Origin: Faeciplasma sp045660445
Lineage (GTDB): Bacteria > Bacillota > Clostridia > Oscillospirales > Ruminococcaceae
Reading direction: 5' to 3'
NCBI GenBank assembly: GCA_045660445.1
Contig: JAZRDR010000003.1
Coordinates: 1 to 64,000 of the forward strand
Length of the DNA stretch: 64,000 bases
Part shown: positions 7,708 through 17,477 of the stretch, piece after piece
How the letters are laid out: every line of letters begins with the position of its first letter
Position numbering within the stretch: the first letter of the stretch is position 1
The notes under the pieces: model-generated
The model's database searches: none
The model's input: only the letters and a program-made list of their open reading frames with translations
Told to the model about the DNA's origin: nothing
Program-made: the position numbers and the translations under genes

Positions 7708-8913
7708 TTATCCAATAAACTTATCCATAACGGTGTGACCGATCTCAACAAAGATTCCGCCTGCTTTGGCTGTCTCCTCGCTGAAGGATTCGGGGCCTGC
7801 TACCTCGCCGCATTTATGATAAATAAGATAAGGAATAGGGTCGTTAGTGTGGGTCTTAAGTGCCAAGGGTGTTGCATGGTCAGGCATTATCAAGACCTTA
7901 TAGTCGTCATATTCATTAAGTGCGTTCAAAACGGGGCCAAGTATCTTTTCATCAATGATCTCGATTGCTTTGACCTTATTCTCGATCTCATAGCGGTGGC
8001 CACATTCATCGGGAGCCTCGATATGAATATAGACAAAGTCCTGACCGGATGCCAATTCATCGATGCAGGCTTTTGCTTTGCCTTCGAAATTAGTGTCAAG
8101 ATAACCTGTCGCACCATCGACGTTCACGACCTTCATTCCCGAAAACTTGCCGATTCCCTTTAAAAGATCGACCGCCGAGATCATCGAGCCTTTAACGCCA
8201 TACTTCTCTTCGAACGAAGCAAGCGGTTTTTTAACACCCTCGCCCCAGAACCACATCGAGTTTGCAGGGCGCTCGCCACGGGCCTCACGCTCTTTATTAA
8301 GAGGGTGATCCTTTAAAAGATCATAGCTCTTTTTCATCATTTCATAAAGCTTAGTGACGTTTTCATGCTCAGGCAAATGAGTTTTTATAGGCTGACCGGT
8401 TATATCGTGAGGAGGAGTGAGTGTTCCGACCTCCATAGTTCCGTTATTCCAAATAAGACAGTGACGATAGCTGACGCCTGCATAAAGCTGAAATTCTTCG
8501 TTATCAAAATGCTCGGCAAGATATTTGATCAAAACAGCAGCATCCTCTGTCGAGATATCGCCTGCACAGTAATCGACCATGGTCTTGTCGGCATAATTTT
8601 CTTCGTCGCTAAGGGTTACAAGGTTGCATCTGAAGGAAACGTCAGTCGGCTTCATGTCGATACCGATCGAGCCTGCTTCCAATGGGGATCTGCCCGAATA
8701 ATAAACCATCGGGTCATATCCCAAAACGGAAAGGTTTGCAACGTCGCTTCCCGGCTTTAAGCCGTCAGCAACCGACTTTACAAGTCCAACCTCTGACTTC
8801 CTTGCAAGCATATCCATATTCGGCTTATATGCCTTTTGCATGGGAGTTAAATTTCCAAGCTCGGGCACGGGATAGTCGGCCATGCCGTCGCACAAAATTA
8901 CAACGTATTTCAT
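7708..8913 (-). CDS. Archaeal-type cofactor-independent phosphoglycerate mutase (ApgM-like)
   Basis: A 401-residue member of the alkaline-phosphatase-fold ApgM family: C-D-G-M-A-D at the front, the metal-ligand/nucleophile region G-S-D-V-A-N-L-S near residue 58, the E-A-P-D-E-C-G-H segment near residue 290 and M-P-D-H-A-T-P near residue 335. ApgM interconverts 2- and 3-phosphoglycerate in glycolysis. Bacterial relatives have also been proposed as stand-in homoserine kinases in threonine synthesis, so both roles should be kept open. Length fits the family. A perfect-spaced promoter lies upstream; the gene is monocistronic and diverges from the large glucan-synthase-like gene. Confidence 0.88.
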   Translation of the reverse strand: MKYVVILCDGMADYPVPELGNLTPMQKAYKPNMDMLARKSEVGLVKSVADGLKPGSDVANLSVLGYDPMVYYSGRSPLEAGSIGIDMKPTDVSFRCNLVTLSDEENYADKTMVDYCAGDISTEDAAVLIKYLAEHFDNEEFQLYAGVSYRHCLIWNNGTMEVGTLTPPHDITGQPIKTHLPEHENVTKLYEMMKKSYDLLKDHPLNKEREARGERPANSMWFWGEGVKKPLASFEEKYGVKGSMISAVDLLKGIGKFSGMKVVNVDGATGYLDTNFEGKAKACIDELASGQDFVYIHIEAPDECGHRYEIENKVKAIEIIDEKILGPVLNALNEYDDYKVLIMPDHATPLALKTHTNDPIPYLIYHKCGEVAGPESFSEETAKAGGIFVEIGHTVMDKFIG

Positions 8914-8973
8914 ATATATCAGCTCCGATTTTATAGGTTAAAGCTTCGCACTGATAAAGCACGATTTGATAGA

Positions 8974-9002
8974 ATTATATCACAGCGCACATTAAATTGC
9001 AA
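8974..9002 (-). promoter_or_regulatory. Sigma-A-type promoter for the phosphoglycerate mutase
   Basis: On the minus strand TTGCAA (9002-8997), 17 bases, TATAAT (8979-8974). Confidence 0.75.
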
Positions 9003-9071
9003 CCGGAAATAATAATTTTGCATATGCGGGCAAATAATAGCTTAAATCAAGGCATTGAAAGGCGGTTCGCT

Positions 9072-12000
9072 ATGCAAAATACATTCTTCAAAGACAGGAT
9101 CGGGCTTGCAAAGCTTCGGACTGTGCTTTTCTTTTTGGCTCTTATATCACTGACACTTACACTTTCCTTGGGATTTGGATTGCTTATTAACGAGTGGTGG
9201 GCGTTTTTCATGCTCATCTTACCGTCATATTCCGCTTCGCGCTCGATAGTCGAGGGGTTTGTTATGGCAGGGCACAAGCACAAGCCTCTTGAGAGGATTG
9301 ACATCTCCTCGAAAGAGCTTTCAGATGAGAAAACTGCCATCGTATTACACACCACCCTTGACAAAGGCTTTGACAGCGATGCTTTGTCAGCTCGGCTTTT
9401 AAAGCTTTCCGACAGCGAGAATATTGCCAATCTGAAAGTTTTAGCACTTGTTGACCTTTGCCCCGAGAATGCAAGATCCACCGCTGACGATGAATTCACG
9501 GTGCAATCGCTTTCGCAGATGGCCCAAAAACTAAACGAAAAGGTAAAGGACCGCTTTTGCATTATCGTAAGACAGAGGGCTTTTTCGGATGTGCAAGAGG
9601 AATATATCTGCCCAAACGGGCGAAGAGGTGCTCTTTTAGAGCTTGCCGAGTATTTGCATTCGGGAAAGGGCGATTTTTTTGCAACACTTGGCGACACCGA
9701 GTGGCTGATCGGTGCAAGATATATAACCGCGGTTGCACAAGACTGCCTTTTGGAAATGAACGCCGCAAGCAAGCTGTTAAGCATTGCTCTTCACCCAAAC
9801 AACAAAATAAAACTTGAAAACGGCAAGATAGCATCCGGCTTTGGAATTATAGCGCCAAAAACCGAGCCAATGCTTAAAAGCTCGCTTTCAAGCGGATTTT
9901 CAAAAGTGTTTGGACTTAAATCAAAAGATGATGACCTGTTTTCGGGAGCATTTAAGCTTGCAGACTTTTCGGGGTTCGGGCTTTTGGATATGTATTACTA
10001 TCTACAGACTAAAAGTATGATACCTTTTGAAAAGAACGTCTTGCCCGAGATCATTGAGGGGGAGCTTTTACGGTGCGCCTATGCCAAAGACGTCATCTTT
10101 TATAAGGAATTTCCCGACACGCCGCAGGCTTATTACCGCAAAAGGCTTGTTAAGGCTTCGGCAAGCCTGCAAAACTTAAGGATTATATTTTCAAGCCGAC
10201 TAGGCGCCGTATCGAAATCAAAGCTGATGGACAGTTTTTTGATCACTTTGGTTCCGATAAGCGTTTTTGCAAACACGTTCTTTGCGTTTTGGCTATATTC
10301 CCCTGCCGCTGAATTTGCAGCGCTTTTGTCGCTGGCGATGTATCTCTTCCCCTCGCTGTTCGAGGCTATAAGACTTACCCTGCTAAAAAACGATTATGAA
10401 CAGCAGTTTTATTCGGGGCTTTTGCCAAGCTCGGTCTGGGCAATAAAAAATGTCGCATACAGCGTTGTAATGCTTCCCACACTTGCGTCAAAATCGCTGA
10501 TGGCGATAATTGCAACCGCTTTTAAAATGATGATAGGCAAAAAGCTGATGAGTATCGGCGGTGACAAGGACCCCATAAGCTTTTATATCCTTCCCGAGAT
10601 ATTAAGCCTTGCGCTTGTTGCCTCGCCAAGCTATGCTATAAGGCTTTTGGGACTGATCTTCTCGCTTATGCCCGTCTTGCTTGCCGCAAGCGAACAGGAA
10701 AGCAAACGGCAGGAGCGCCGCTTAAGCTTTAAGGAGCAAAAGGAATTATCGCAATATATCGCAGATTCGTGGAAATTTTTCGAGGATTACGTCACGTCTG
10801 TCGACAACGGGCTTCCGCCCGAGCGTGTGCAGTTTTCACCGATATTTAAGATCACGCATAAGGCATCTCCGTCAAGCATCGGGCTTTATCTTCTTTCCTG
10901 CCTGGGAGCTTACGATCAAAAGCTTATAAGCGCAAGCTCGATGGCTTTAAGGATAGAAGAAACGATATCCTCTCTTGAACGCATGGAAAGGCTTTGCGGA
11001 TGTTATTTTGAAAGCTATGATACCGTTACGCTTGTGCCTTTGTCGGACAGAGTGGTGTGCGAGGAAAACGGTGTGCTTTTGGCATCGCTTACAGCTCTTA
11101 AGGAGGGGCTTGACGAGCTTGGACAGATATTTGACAAGGCGGATATTTTGGCCGAGCGTATTTCAAGGCTTTTGCAGGCCGCCGACACGAGCATTTTTTA
11201 TAACAAAAAAAGCATGCTGATGGCAAAAAGCGTTGACCGCAATTTAAATCAAAGCGACGAAAGGCACACTCTTTTTATGGAGCCTGCAAGCCTTGCATCA
11301 TTTTATTCAATAGCAACGCAAGGCGTTCCAAGCGCACATTGGCAAGCTCTTGGCCGCACGACCTTAAAAAACGGATTTTATTGCGGATTCGGCTCTCAAA
11401 GCGGAAGCTTAGAGGAATTTTTCCTGCCCGAGATATTTTTAAAAAGCCCCGAGGGTTCAAGTCGATTTGAAAGCCAAAAATATGCGCTGTGGACTCAAAA
11501 AAGGCTCGGTCAGAAAAAAGGCTTGCCGTTTGGGCTTTCAAAGTGCTTTATAAATTCGTTTGACCTTGGAATTGAATATATTCAAAAGAGCTTGGGTGCG
11601 CCGCATGCGGCGATATTAACCAAAACCTTCGAGGGTTATGTCGCTTCACCTTATTCCTCGTTTTTGGCACTTCAATATGATCCTCACGGGTGCATGGAAA
11701 ACCTTAAAAAGCTTAAAAATGCCGGCGGATATTCCGGATTCGGATTTTATGAGTCTGTTGATTACAACGGCACCACACCCACTTGCGTTAAGTGTCTTGT
11801 ATCAAAACACGTAGGCGAGATGATAACCTCTGGCATAAATGCACTTTGCAGCGGTGTTATGCAAAAAAGGTTTATGCGTGGCCGCAAGATGTCAGGCGCA
11901 TGGTCTCTTTTAGAAGAGCGATTTTTGCCCGTTAACAGCAAAACAAAACTTGAAAAGAAAAGCTGTCACGAGAATCTTGAAAGCTTTTGCGATATCTCGC

Positions 12001-15000
12001 CTATTCATCCCAGAGCAAGGCTTCTTTTCAACGGAAGCTATCGCCTTTGCGCTTTTGACTGCGGAACTTGCTTGGCGTGGGCGAAAGACAAGGATATATA
12101 CAAAAGGACGGTTGACCCCGTTTTTAAAAAGCAGGGATTTTTTGCAGGAATCAAGCTTGAAAGCGGGCTTATAACGCTTGACGATTACACGGGGCTTTTG
12201 GCTCAGTTTGACGAATCAGGTGTCAGATATATAAAAAACTGCGGTGATATTAAAGCCGAGATGAAGGTTTGCCTGCACGAAAATCTTGAGTGTGAGATAA
12301 GGCGGTTTAAGGTGGCAAACACCTCTGAAAATGATGTCGATTTGGGCTTGCTTGTTTTCATTTCACCATCGCTTGGGGTAGAGGATGAATCCTATCTTCG
12401 CGTTGAAAGGGATGACAAGCTAAGATCGGTTATCGTTTCGCGTGTGGACAGCGGTGCCTGCATGGCGATCGGCTTTGTTAACAAAGAGCCGTTTTCGGCG
12501 AGCTTTGATTCGGAGAGCGTTTTTACAGGCAGAGATAGCATTAAAGAAGCTTTTGAAAACGTTGATGACATTCCACCAAGCTTGATATCTGAGCCGAAGC
12601 CCTGCGTTTTTATGAAAACAAAGCTTTCGGTTGAAAAAATAGGCGAACAAGCAATTGATATGTATATCATGTATGCCGAAAGCGAGGGCGAACTTAGAAG
12701 CAAGCTTGAGAAGCTTTTGGAGCATCCTATAAAAGAATATATTCCCAAAAACACGGCGGCGCAGGCACTTTGCGGAATTATTCTTTCAAGCATTATGTTT
12801 AAAAAACGGTCAAGTCTTGAAGCTTTGACAAGGATAAGCCGAGATATTTCGCAGGATGCTCTTATGCTTCTGATTCTAAACGATATAAATGACAGCGAAA
12901 AGCTTGCTTTAAGCCTTGCGGCTTATAAAGAGCTTCGCGAGGCAAGCGTTAACATTCAGCTTGCGGTTTTGTTCAACGACATGAACAGCCCAGAGCGAAA
13001 GCATTATAATCAGCTTTTGCAGGCGGCACAAAATGCGGGCGCTCAGCAATATATCTACTCTCGTGGCGGAATTCACCCGATTGATGAAAGCTTGCACAGC
13101 GATGACGTGAGGAAAGAGTTGATAGAAAACGCAAGCTTTGTTTTTACTGATGATATCCTGCCCGAATCTATAAAAAGAGAACCTTTTTCGCCGATCGAGA
13201 TCAAAAAAAGCTCTCCTAAAAAAGTGGATATAGATGAGGATATCTCTTTTGGAGGTTTTTCGGGAGATGATTATATCCTCACCTCTCACCCCGAGGTTGA
13301 GTGGCGGCATGTTCTGTCGAACTTGGTTTTCGGTACAGTTTTAAAAAGCTCATCGCTTGGACAAAACACGTTCGGAGACTTTAAAGAACGGCTGATACTT
13401 GAGCTTGGCGGGAAGTATTACGACATCATAAATGGGGCAACAGCACGCTTTTCGTTTAACGGGGTGGAATATTACGCCTGCGGCGAGGGCTTTGAAAGCG
13501 AGGTTGCGGTTGAAGTCGCTCAAAAGGGCGTGTGCAAACGGATGAAAGTCAAAATAACCTCTAAACAACGCTGCAGGCTTGCATACGTCTGTGATTTGTC
13601 TGACACCGCTGAATTTGTTGAGCGCGAGGGAGATTCTGCGATCATGCGCCTTGCAAGCGGCGGATTTTGCGCTGTTAGCTCGAGCAAGGCGAGCGAGATT
13701 GTTTTAAGCAAAAACGAGTTTTTCTCGGGCAGATGGAATTCGAATGAGCTTGGCGAAAAATTCTGTGCGCTTGTTTGCACGCTCTCAGGCGCCGAGGAGG
13801 TTTGTTTTTATCTTTCGCACGCAAAAAACAAGAAAGCAGCCTGCAAATTGCACTCGCTGTTTGAACCTTTGAAGATAGAGCTGTCGGGCACGAGAGAACA
13901 AAAATGGCTGAAATATCAGCTTTTGCACGCAAACGTTAATTTATCTGACGAGCACGGCAACCTTTATTTCGGCGAGATTTTGCAGAACGTGGCATCACTT
14001 GCAAGCTTTGAACGCAAACGAAGCAAGCAAGAGATCATAAGATGCTGTAAGCATCAGCTTTCAGAGGGTGGAGCGCAAAAAGTTTGGCGAAAAGACCGCA
14101 GAAACGAGAATAACCTTTGTTATGATGCAGGCGAGGTTTTGTGGCTTCCTTATGCGGTAAGCGAATATATAAAACTGACTTCGGACAAGAGAATTTTGGA
14201 TCTGTCCTGCAGATATTTTGAAAACGGCTCGCCGAAAGAGAGCGTTTATGAGCATTGCAGACGGGCGCTGGAATTTTGCATCTCTCAAAAAGGCGCGCAC
14301 GGACTTATATCAGACGGCAATGTAACGGAATCGGTTGAATTAAGTGAAATGCTGATAATCGTTTTGAAAAGCTTTTGCGAGATAGCTAAGCTTAAAGGCG
14401 ACAATATGTACAGTGCAACACTTTTATACAACTCGAAGCTGATAATCGATGCGATCACACGCTTCGGCAGGGATTCGGGACAGTATATCGGCGGATATTT
14501 GAAGTCTGGCGAGGTTTTCGGCTCGCAAAAATGCGAATCGGGAAAGATGTATCTTTTACCTCAGGCATTGGCAATTCTTGCAGGTCTTGACGAAAGTTTT
14601 GACAAAGTGGCACTTATGCGAGCTTATGAAATGCTGTATGACCAAAAACGAGAGGTGGTGAAAGCTCTTGCGCCGCCATATAAGGCAGAGGATAATATTC
14701 AAGCTAAAATTAAATATCTGCCTGCAGGGATTAAAGAAAACGGCGGGTCGATAACCAAAGCATCAGCTTTGTTTGCCATGGCTCTTAAAAAGTCGAGATT
14801 TAAAAACGAGGCTGAACGCATTTTAAAAAGCTTAAATCCTTTTGAGTGCGCAAGATCGGCAGGCTATAAGGCAGAGCCTTATTATATCTGCGGTGAAATT
14901 TATACCAATAAAAACTGCTTCTTAAGAGGCGGCAAGACGATATTCAACACCGCGGCAGGTTGGCTTTTACGGATAAGCGACAAAAAGCACGAAAATAACA

Positions 15001-15023
15001 GCGCATTTGATGAAAAGAGCTAG
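9072..15023 (+). CDS. Cyclic beta-1,2-glucan synthase-like membrane protein (GT84/GH94 layout, degenerate active sites)
   Basis: A 1983-residue protein, the largest of the window. N-terminal membrane segments (residues about 15-60) are followed by a GT84-like region, more membrane segments near residues 390-560, and a C-terminal half that follows the GH94 glycoside-phosphorylase order: L-G-R, N-G-x-Y-R-L-C-A-F-D-C-G, then C-Y-D-A-G-E-V-L-W-L-P-Y-A-V near residue 1690 and Y-E-H-C-R-R-A-L-E. NdvB-type synthases (about 2,800 residues) make cyclic beta-1,2-glucan. Here the DAD-type donor motif reads A-Q-D (residues 222-224), the H-H-Q-G-M motif reads K-H-V-G-E-M, and the D-W-N-D-G acid loop appears deleted near residue 1748. 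It may be a non-catalytic or re-purposed homologue. GGCGG at 9061-9065 supports the start at 9072. Confidence 0.75.
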   Translation: MQNTFFKDRIGLAKLRTVLFFLALISLTLTLSLGFGLLINEWWAFFMLILPSYSASRSIVEGFVMAGHKHKPLERIDISSKELSDEKTAIVLHTTLDKGFDSDALSARLLKLSDSENIANLKVLALVDLCPENARSTADDEFTVQSLSQMAQKLNEKVKDRFCIIVRQRAFSDVQEEYICPNGRRGALLELAEYLHSGKGDFFATLGDTEWLIGARYITAVAQDCLLEMNAASKLLSIALHPNNKIKLENGKIASGFGIIAPKTEPMLKSSLSSGFSKVFGLKSKDDDLFSGAFKLADFSGFGLLDMYYYLQTKSMIPFEKNVLPEIIEGELLRCAYAKDVIFYKEFPDTPQAYYRKRLVKASASLQNLRIIFSSRLGAVSKSKLMDSFLITLVPISVFANTFFAFWLYSPAAEFAALLSLAMYLFPSLFEAIRLTLLKNDYEQQFYSGLLPSSVWAIKNVAYSVVMLPTLASKSLMAIIATAFKMMIGKKLMSIGGDKDPISFYILPEILSLALVASPSYAIRLLGLIFSLMPVLLAASEQESKRQERRLSFKEQKELSQYIADSWKFFEDYVTSVDNGLPPERVQFSPIFKITHKASPSSIGLYLLSCLGAYDQKLISASSMALRIEETISSLERMERLCGCYFESYDTVTLVPLSDRVVCEENGVLLASLTALKEGLDELGQIFDKADILAERISRLLQAADTSIFYNKKSMLMAKSVDRNLNQSDERHTLFMEPASLASFYSIATQGVPSAHWQALGRTTLKNGFYCGFGSQSGSLEEFFLPEIFLKSPEGSSRFESQKYALWTQKRLGQKKGLPFGLSKCFINSFDLGIEYIQKSLGAPHAAILTKTFEGYVASPYSSFLALQYDPHGCMENLKKLKNAGGYSGFGFYESVDYNGTTPTCVKCLVSKHVGEMITSGINALCSGVMQKRFMRGRKMSGAWSLLEERFLPVNSKTKLEKKSCHENLESFCDISPIHPRARLLFNGSYRLCAFDCGTCLAWAKDKDIYKRTVDPVFKKQGFFAGIKLESGLITLDDYTGLLAQFDESGVRYIKNCGDIKAEMKVCLHENLECEIRRFKVANTSENDVDLGLLVFISPSLGVEDESYLRVERDDKLRSVIVSRVDSGACMAIGFVNKEPFSASFDSESVFTGRDSIKEAFENVDDIPPSLISEPKPCVFMKTKLSVEKIGEQAIDMYIMYAESEGELRSKLEKLLEHPIKEYIPKNTAAQALCGIILSSIMFKKRSSLEALTRISRDISQDALMLLILNDINDSEKLALSLAAYKELREASVNIQLAVLFNDMNSPERKHYNQLLQAAQNAGAQQYIYSRGGIHPIDESLHSDDVRKELIENASFVFTDDILPESIKREPFSPIEIKKSSPKKVDIDEDISFGGFSGDDYILTSHPEVEWRHVLSNLVFGTVLKSSSLGQNTFGDFKERLILELGGKYYDIINGATARFSFNGVEYYACGEGFESEVAVEVAQKGVCKRMKVKITSKQRCRLAYVCDLSDTAEFVEREGDSAIMRLASGGFCAVSSSKASEIVLSKNEFFSGRWNSNELGEKFCALVCTLSGAEEVCFYLSHAKNKKAACKLHSLFEPLKIELSGTREQKWLKYQLLHANVNLSDEHGNLYFGEILQNVASLASFERKRSKQEIIRCCKHQLSEGGAQKVWRKDRRNENNLCYDAGEVLWLPYAVSEYIKLTSDKRILDLSCRYFENGSPKESVYEHCRRALEFCISQKGAHGLISDGNVTESVELSEMLIIVLKSFCEIAKLKGDNMYSATLLYNSKLIIDAITRFGRDSGQYIGGYLKSGEVFGSQKCESGKMYLLPQALAILAGLDESFDKVALMRAYEMLYDQKREVVKALAPPYKAEDNIQAKIKYLPAGIKENGGSITKASALFAMALKKSRFKNEAERILKSLNPFECARSAGYKAEPYYICGEIYTNKNCFLRGGKTIFNTAAGWLLRISDKKHENNSAFDEKS

Positions 15024-15054
15024 CTAGTCAGATCTATCGGATAGACAAACAATA

Positions 15055-15085
15055 GCTCCCTCTCCGAAAGATTCGGAGAGGGAGC
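15055..15085. other. 14-bp perfect palindromic hairpin without T-run
   Basis: GCTCCCTCTCCGAA pairs perfectly with TTCGGAGAGGGAGC around an AGA loop, 31 bases after the glucan-synthase-like gene. No T-tract follows on either strand, so it is not a textbook terminator; it may mark the transcript end or be a repeat. Between it and 15199 I see no gene. Confidence 0.6.
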
Positions 15086-15198
15086 GCGATAAATCAGTAT
15101 TCAATTATAGAAAAAACGATCAGTCGAGCATATAGTTAACGATCCGGTTCTTCTAATATATATCCTGCGCTGATCGATGAGTATGATTCTGTGCCTAC

Positions 15199-15231
15199 AA
15201 AAAAGCACCTTCGCTTTTGGCGAAAGTGCTT
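15199..15231 (-). terminator. Intrinsic terminator of dacA
   Basis: AAGCACTTTCGC / GCGAAGGTGCTT stem followed by seven T on the minus strand, just after the dacA stop. Confidence 0.85.
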
Positions 15232-15236
15232 GAATA

Positions 15237-16607
15237 TTATCTTCTGCGCTTGGTTGTGCCATACATTCTCGAGCGCTTTTTATTGCTTCTTGCAACGATT
15301 ATTTTAAGAATAATAATCAGAACTGTATATGCGATAAAAAAAACCATCGAATACTTGGCGGCATCATAAAATCTTTGAGAGCCGATGAAGCTTTTTGCAA
15401 CAGTTATAAGCGAGGTTCTTTCGCTTCTGGCAATGTCAGTCGTTGCGATAAGGTCGATCGTTGTCAAGGTCTCTCCGCCATATTGAAGCTCGATCGTGCC
15501 AAGCTTTTGCCCTGCCTTAACGGGAGCTATGACATTCTCTTCAAGAGTGATTATCTCATGGATCGAGCTTAAAGGAATTCTGGTGTTCCAAATTCGTGAG
15601 AATTCAGCATCAGGCTTAACGATGACATAGTCAACACCCTCACCAAAGGATACAGGAACCTCTGCCTTTTCTTCACTTCCGTTTAAAAGAGTGGTGTATT
15701 CGAAATTATCGAACGCCCATTCATAGATGTTTTTATGGTCAATAAAGTTATAGTAAACGTTCTTGCCGTTAGCATCCTGCTGGGGAGCACCCATTGTTAT
15801 AAGCATATAGCTGTAACCGTCTTTATACGCGAGCGATGCTAAGCATCTTCCAGCTTCGTCAAGCGTTCCCGTTTTGATGCCCTTGACGTATTCATAATAA
15901 TAGTCACCGCCGTTGATCTTCGACATCATATAGTTGGTGTGGTGAATAACTCTCGGCTCTTCGTGATACTTGGTAGCCTCCATCGTATAGCTTTCAGAGC
16001 AGGAGATCTCAGTAAACATCGGCAAGCTCATTGCATATTCAACGATTTTCGCCATATCGCGGGCAGTGGTATAGTGATTCTCCCAGAAAAGACCGTGAGA
16101 GTTGGTGAAATGAGTATCCTCGCATCCAAGCTCTTCTGCTTTAACGTTCATCATCTGAGCAAAAGCTTCCAAGCTTCCGCCGATGTTATAGGCGATGATG
16201 TTTGCAGCCTCGCAAGCTGAGCGAAGCATCAAAGCATATAACAGGTCCTTATAGGAAAGCTTTTCGCCGATTCTTATATCGGCATTCGAGGCACCTGTTA
16301 AATAAAGCTCGTCGAAGCAGACGGACGAACCCGAAACGTATGTAGTTGAAAGTGCGGCGATGTTGTCCTCATATTCCTCTATCAACAAAATCGCTGTCAT
16401 TATCTTTGTTAAAGATGCGGGAACAAGCTGCTTGTCGGCATTCTTTTCATATATAACCTCGCCGGTGTCAAGATTTACAAGATAGGCGGCTTCGGAATAA
16501 ATCTGAAAATCGGGAGTGAAGTTAACGGCATTTGCCTGCACGGGAAGATAACCCGTAGCCATAACGAATACCATTACGAGTGATAATATAAAACCAAGCT
16601 TACGCAT
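15237..16607 (-). CDS. dacA: D-alanyl-D-alanine carboxypeptidase (S11, penicillin-binding protein)
   Basis: A 456-residue secreted serine peptidase that trims the terminal D-alanine from peptidoglycan pentapeptides. A signal peptide covers residues 1-26 (cleavage after A-N-A). The S-x-x-K motif is S-L-T-K near residue 66 and the K-T-G motif is I-K-T-G-T near residue 244. The second motif reads S-A-C instead of the textbook S-x-N, at about residue 132. A C-terminal beta domain is followed by a hydrophobic anchor near residue 420 and a very basic tail. GGAAGGA precedes the ATG. It is monocistronic. Confidence 0.92.
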   Translation of the reverse strand: MRKLGFILSLVMVFVMATGYLPVQANAVNFTPDFQIYSEAAYLVNLDTGEVIYEKNADKQLVPASLTKIMTAILLIEEYEDNIAALSTTYVSGSSVCFDELYLTGASNADIRIGEKLSYKDLLYALMLRSACEAANIIAYNIGGSLEAFAQMMNVKAEELGCEDTHFTNSHGLFWENHYTTARDMAKIVEYAMSLPMFTEISCSESYTMEATKYHEEPRVIHHTNYMMSKINGGDYYYEYVKGIKTGTLDEAGRCLASLAYKDGYSYMLITMGAPQQDANGKNVYYNFIDHKNIYEWAFDNFEYTTLLNGSEEKAEVPVSFGEGVDYVIVKPDAEFSRIWNTRIPLSSIHEIITLEENVIAPVKAGQKLGTIELQYGGETLTTIDLIATTDIARSERTSLITVAKSFIGSQRFYDAAKYSMVFFIAYTVLIIILKIIVARSNKKRSRMYGTTKRRR

Positions 16608-16732
16608 ATGGACAAATCCTTCCTGACAATGTATAATGGTGTTAGATACAGTATAGCAGATTTTAAGCCCGATGAAAAGTGGAATTCGGTTAAGATTTGA
16701 TTACAATTATATGAAAAAGGACGGAATTTGCA

Positions 16733-17425
16733 ATGATATACTGCACGGGAGACACTCACGGCGACAGACTTAGATTTTCTGACAAGAAACTGCGTAAGCT
16801 TAAAAAGGGCGACTCGCTTATCGTTTGCGGAGATTTCGGTTTTATCTGGGACGGAAGCGAAGAGGAAAAGAAGTTCCTTAAAAAGCTTGGCAAGAAAAAA
16901 TATACTATTTTGTTTGTTGACGGTTATCACGAAAACTTTAAGCTTTTGGATAGCTATCCCCTTTGCTGGTGGAACGGCGGAAGAGTTAGGGTTATTTCAG
17001 GAAATCTTAAATATCTTTGCCGCGGCGAAATTTTCAAGATCGACGGAGTTAAGGTGTTTGCATTCGGAGGAGGCAGACCGGAAGATTTCGAGTTAAGAGA
17101 AGATGACGCTCCCGAAAACGAGGAATATCTCCCCACAGAAAATCAGATCAAAAACGCCATCATAAACTTCGAGGATAACGGACGCGAGGTTGACTATATC
17201 CTGTCATATGAACCGCCCTCGGTGCTTGAGGATTTTGCGGGCGAAACCTCGGTCGAGCAAAAGACACAGCTCAGCGCATTCTTCGACGAGGTCGTTAAGC
17301 ACTGCGAATTTAAAAAGTGGATTTTCGGAAAGTGCCACAAAAACCGTGTCATCAGCCCGAAATATACGGCGGTTTATACCTCTATCATACAGCTTGACAC
17401 TCCAAAACCATCGAAACACAGATAA
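16733..17425 (+). CDS. Calcineurin-like metallophosphoesterase
   Basis: A 230-residue protein with G-D-T-H-G at residues 6-10 and G-D-F-G at about 37-40, the first two metal-binding blocks of calcineurin-like phosphoesterases. The third block is D-G-Y-H-E-N and the later histidine blocks are altered (S-Y-E-P-P and G-K-C-H-K instead of G-H-x-x and G-H-x-H), so one metal ligand may differ. The substrate is unknown. AAAAAGGACGG precedes the ATG. The gene diverges from dacA and ends at a terminator shared with thiT. Confidence 0.8.
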   Translation: MIYCTGDTHGDRLRFSDKKLRKLKKGDSLIVCGDFGFIWDGSEEEKKFLKKLGKKKYTILFVDGYHENFKLLDSYPLCWWNGGRVRVISGNLKYLCRGEIFKIDGVKVFAFGGGRPEDFELREDDAPENEEYLPTENQIKNAIINFEDNGREVDYILSYEPPSVLEDFAGETSVEQKTQLSAFFDEVVKHCEFKKWIFGKCHKNRVISPKYTAVYTSIIQLDTPKPSKHR

Positions 17426-17426
17426 T

Positions 17427-17463
17427 AAAAAGCCTGAATCGGTTGCGATTCAGGCTTTTTTGA
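17427..17463. terminator. Bidirectional intrinsic terminator
   Basis: AAAAGCCTGAATC / GATTCAGGCTTTT stem with T-runs on both strands, between the convergent phosphoesterase and thiT genes. Confidence 0.9.
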
Positions 17464-17477
17464 TTTTAAGCTTTGGC

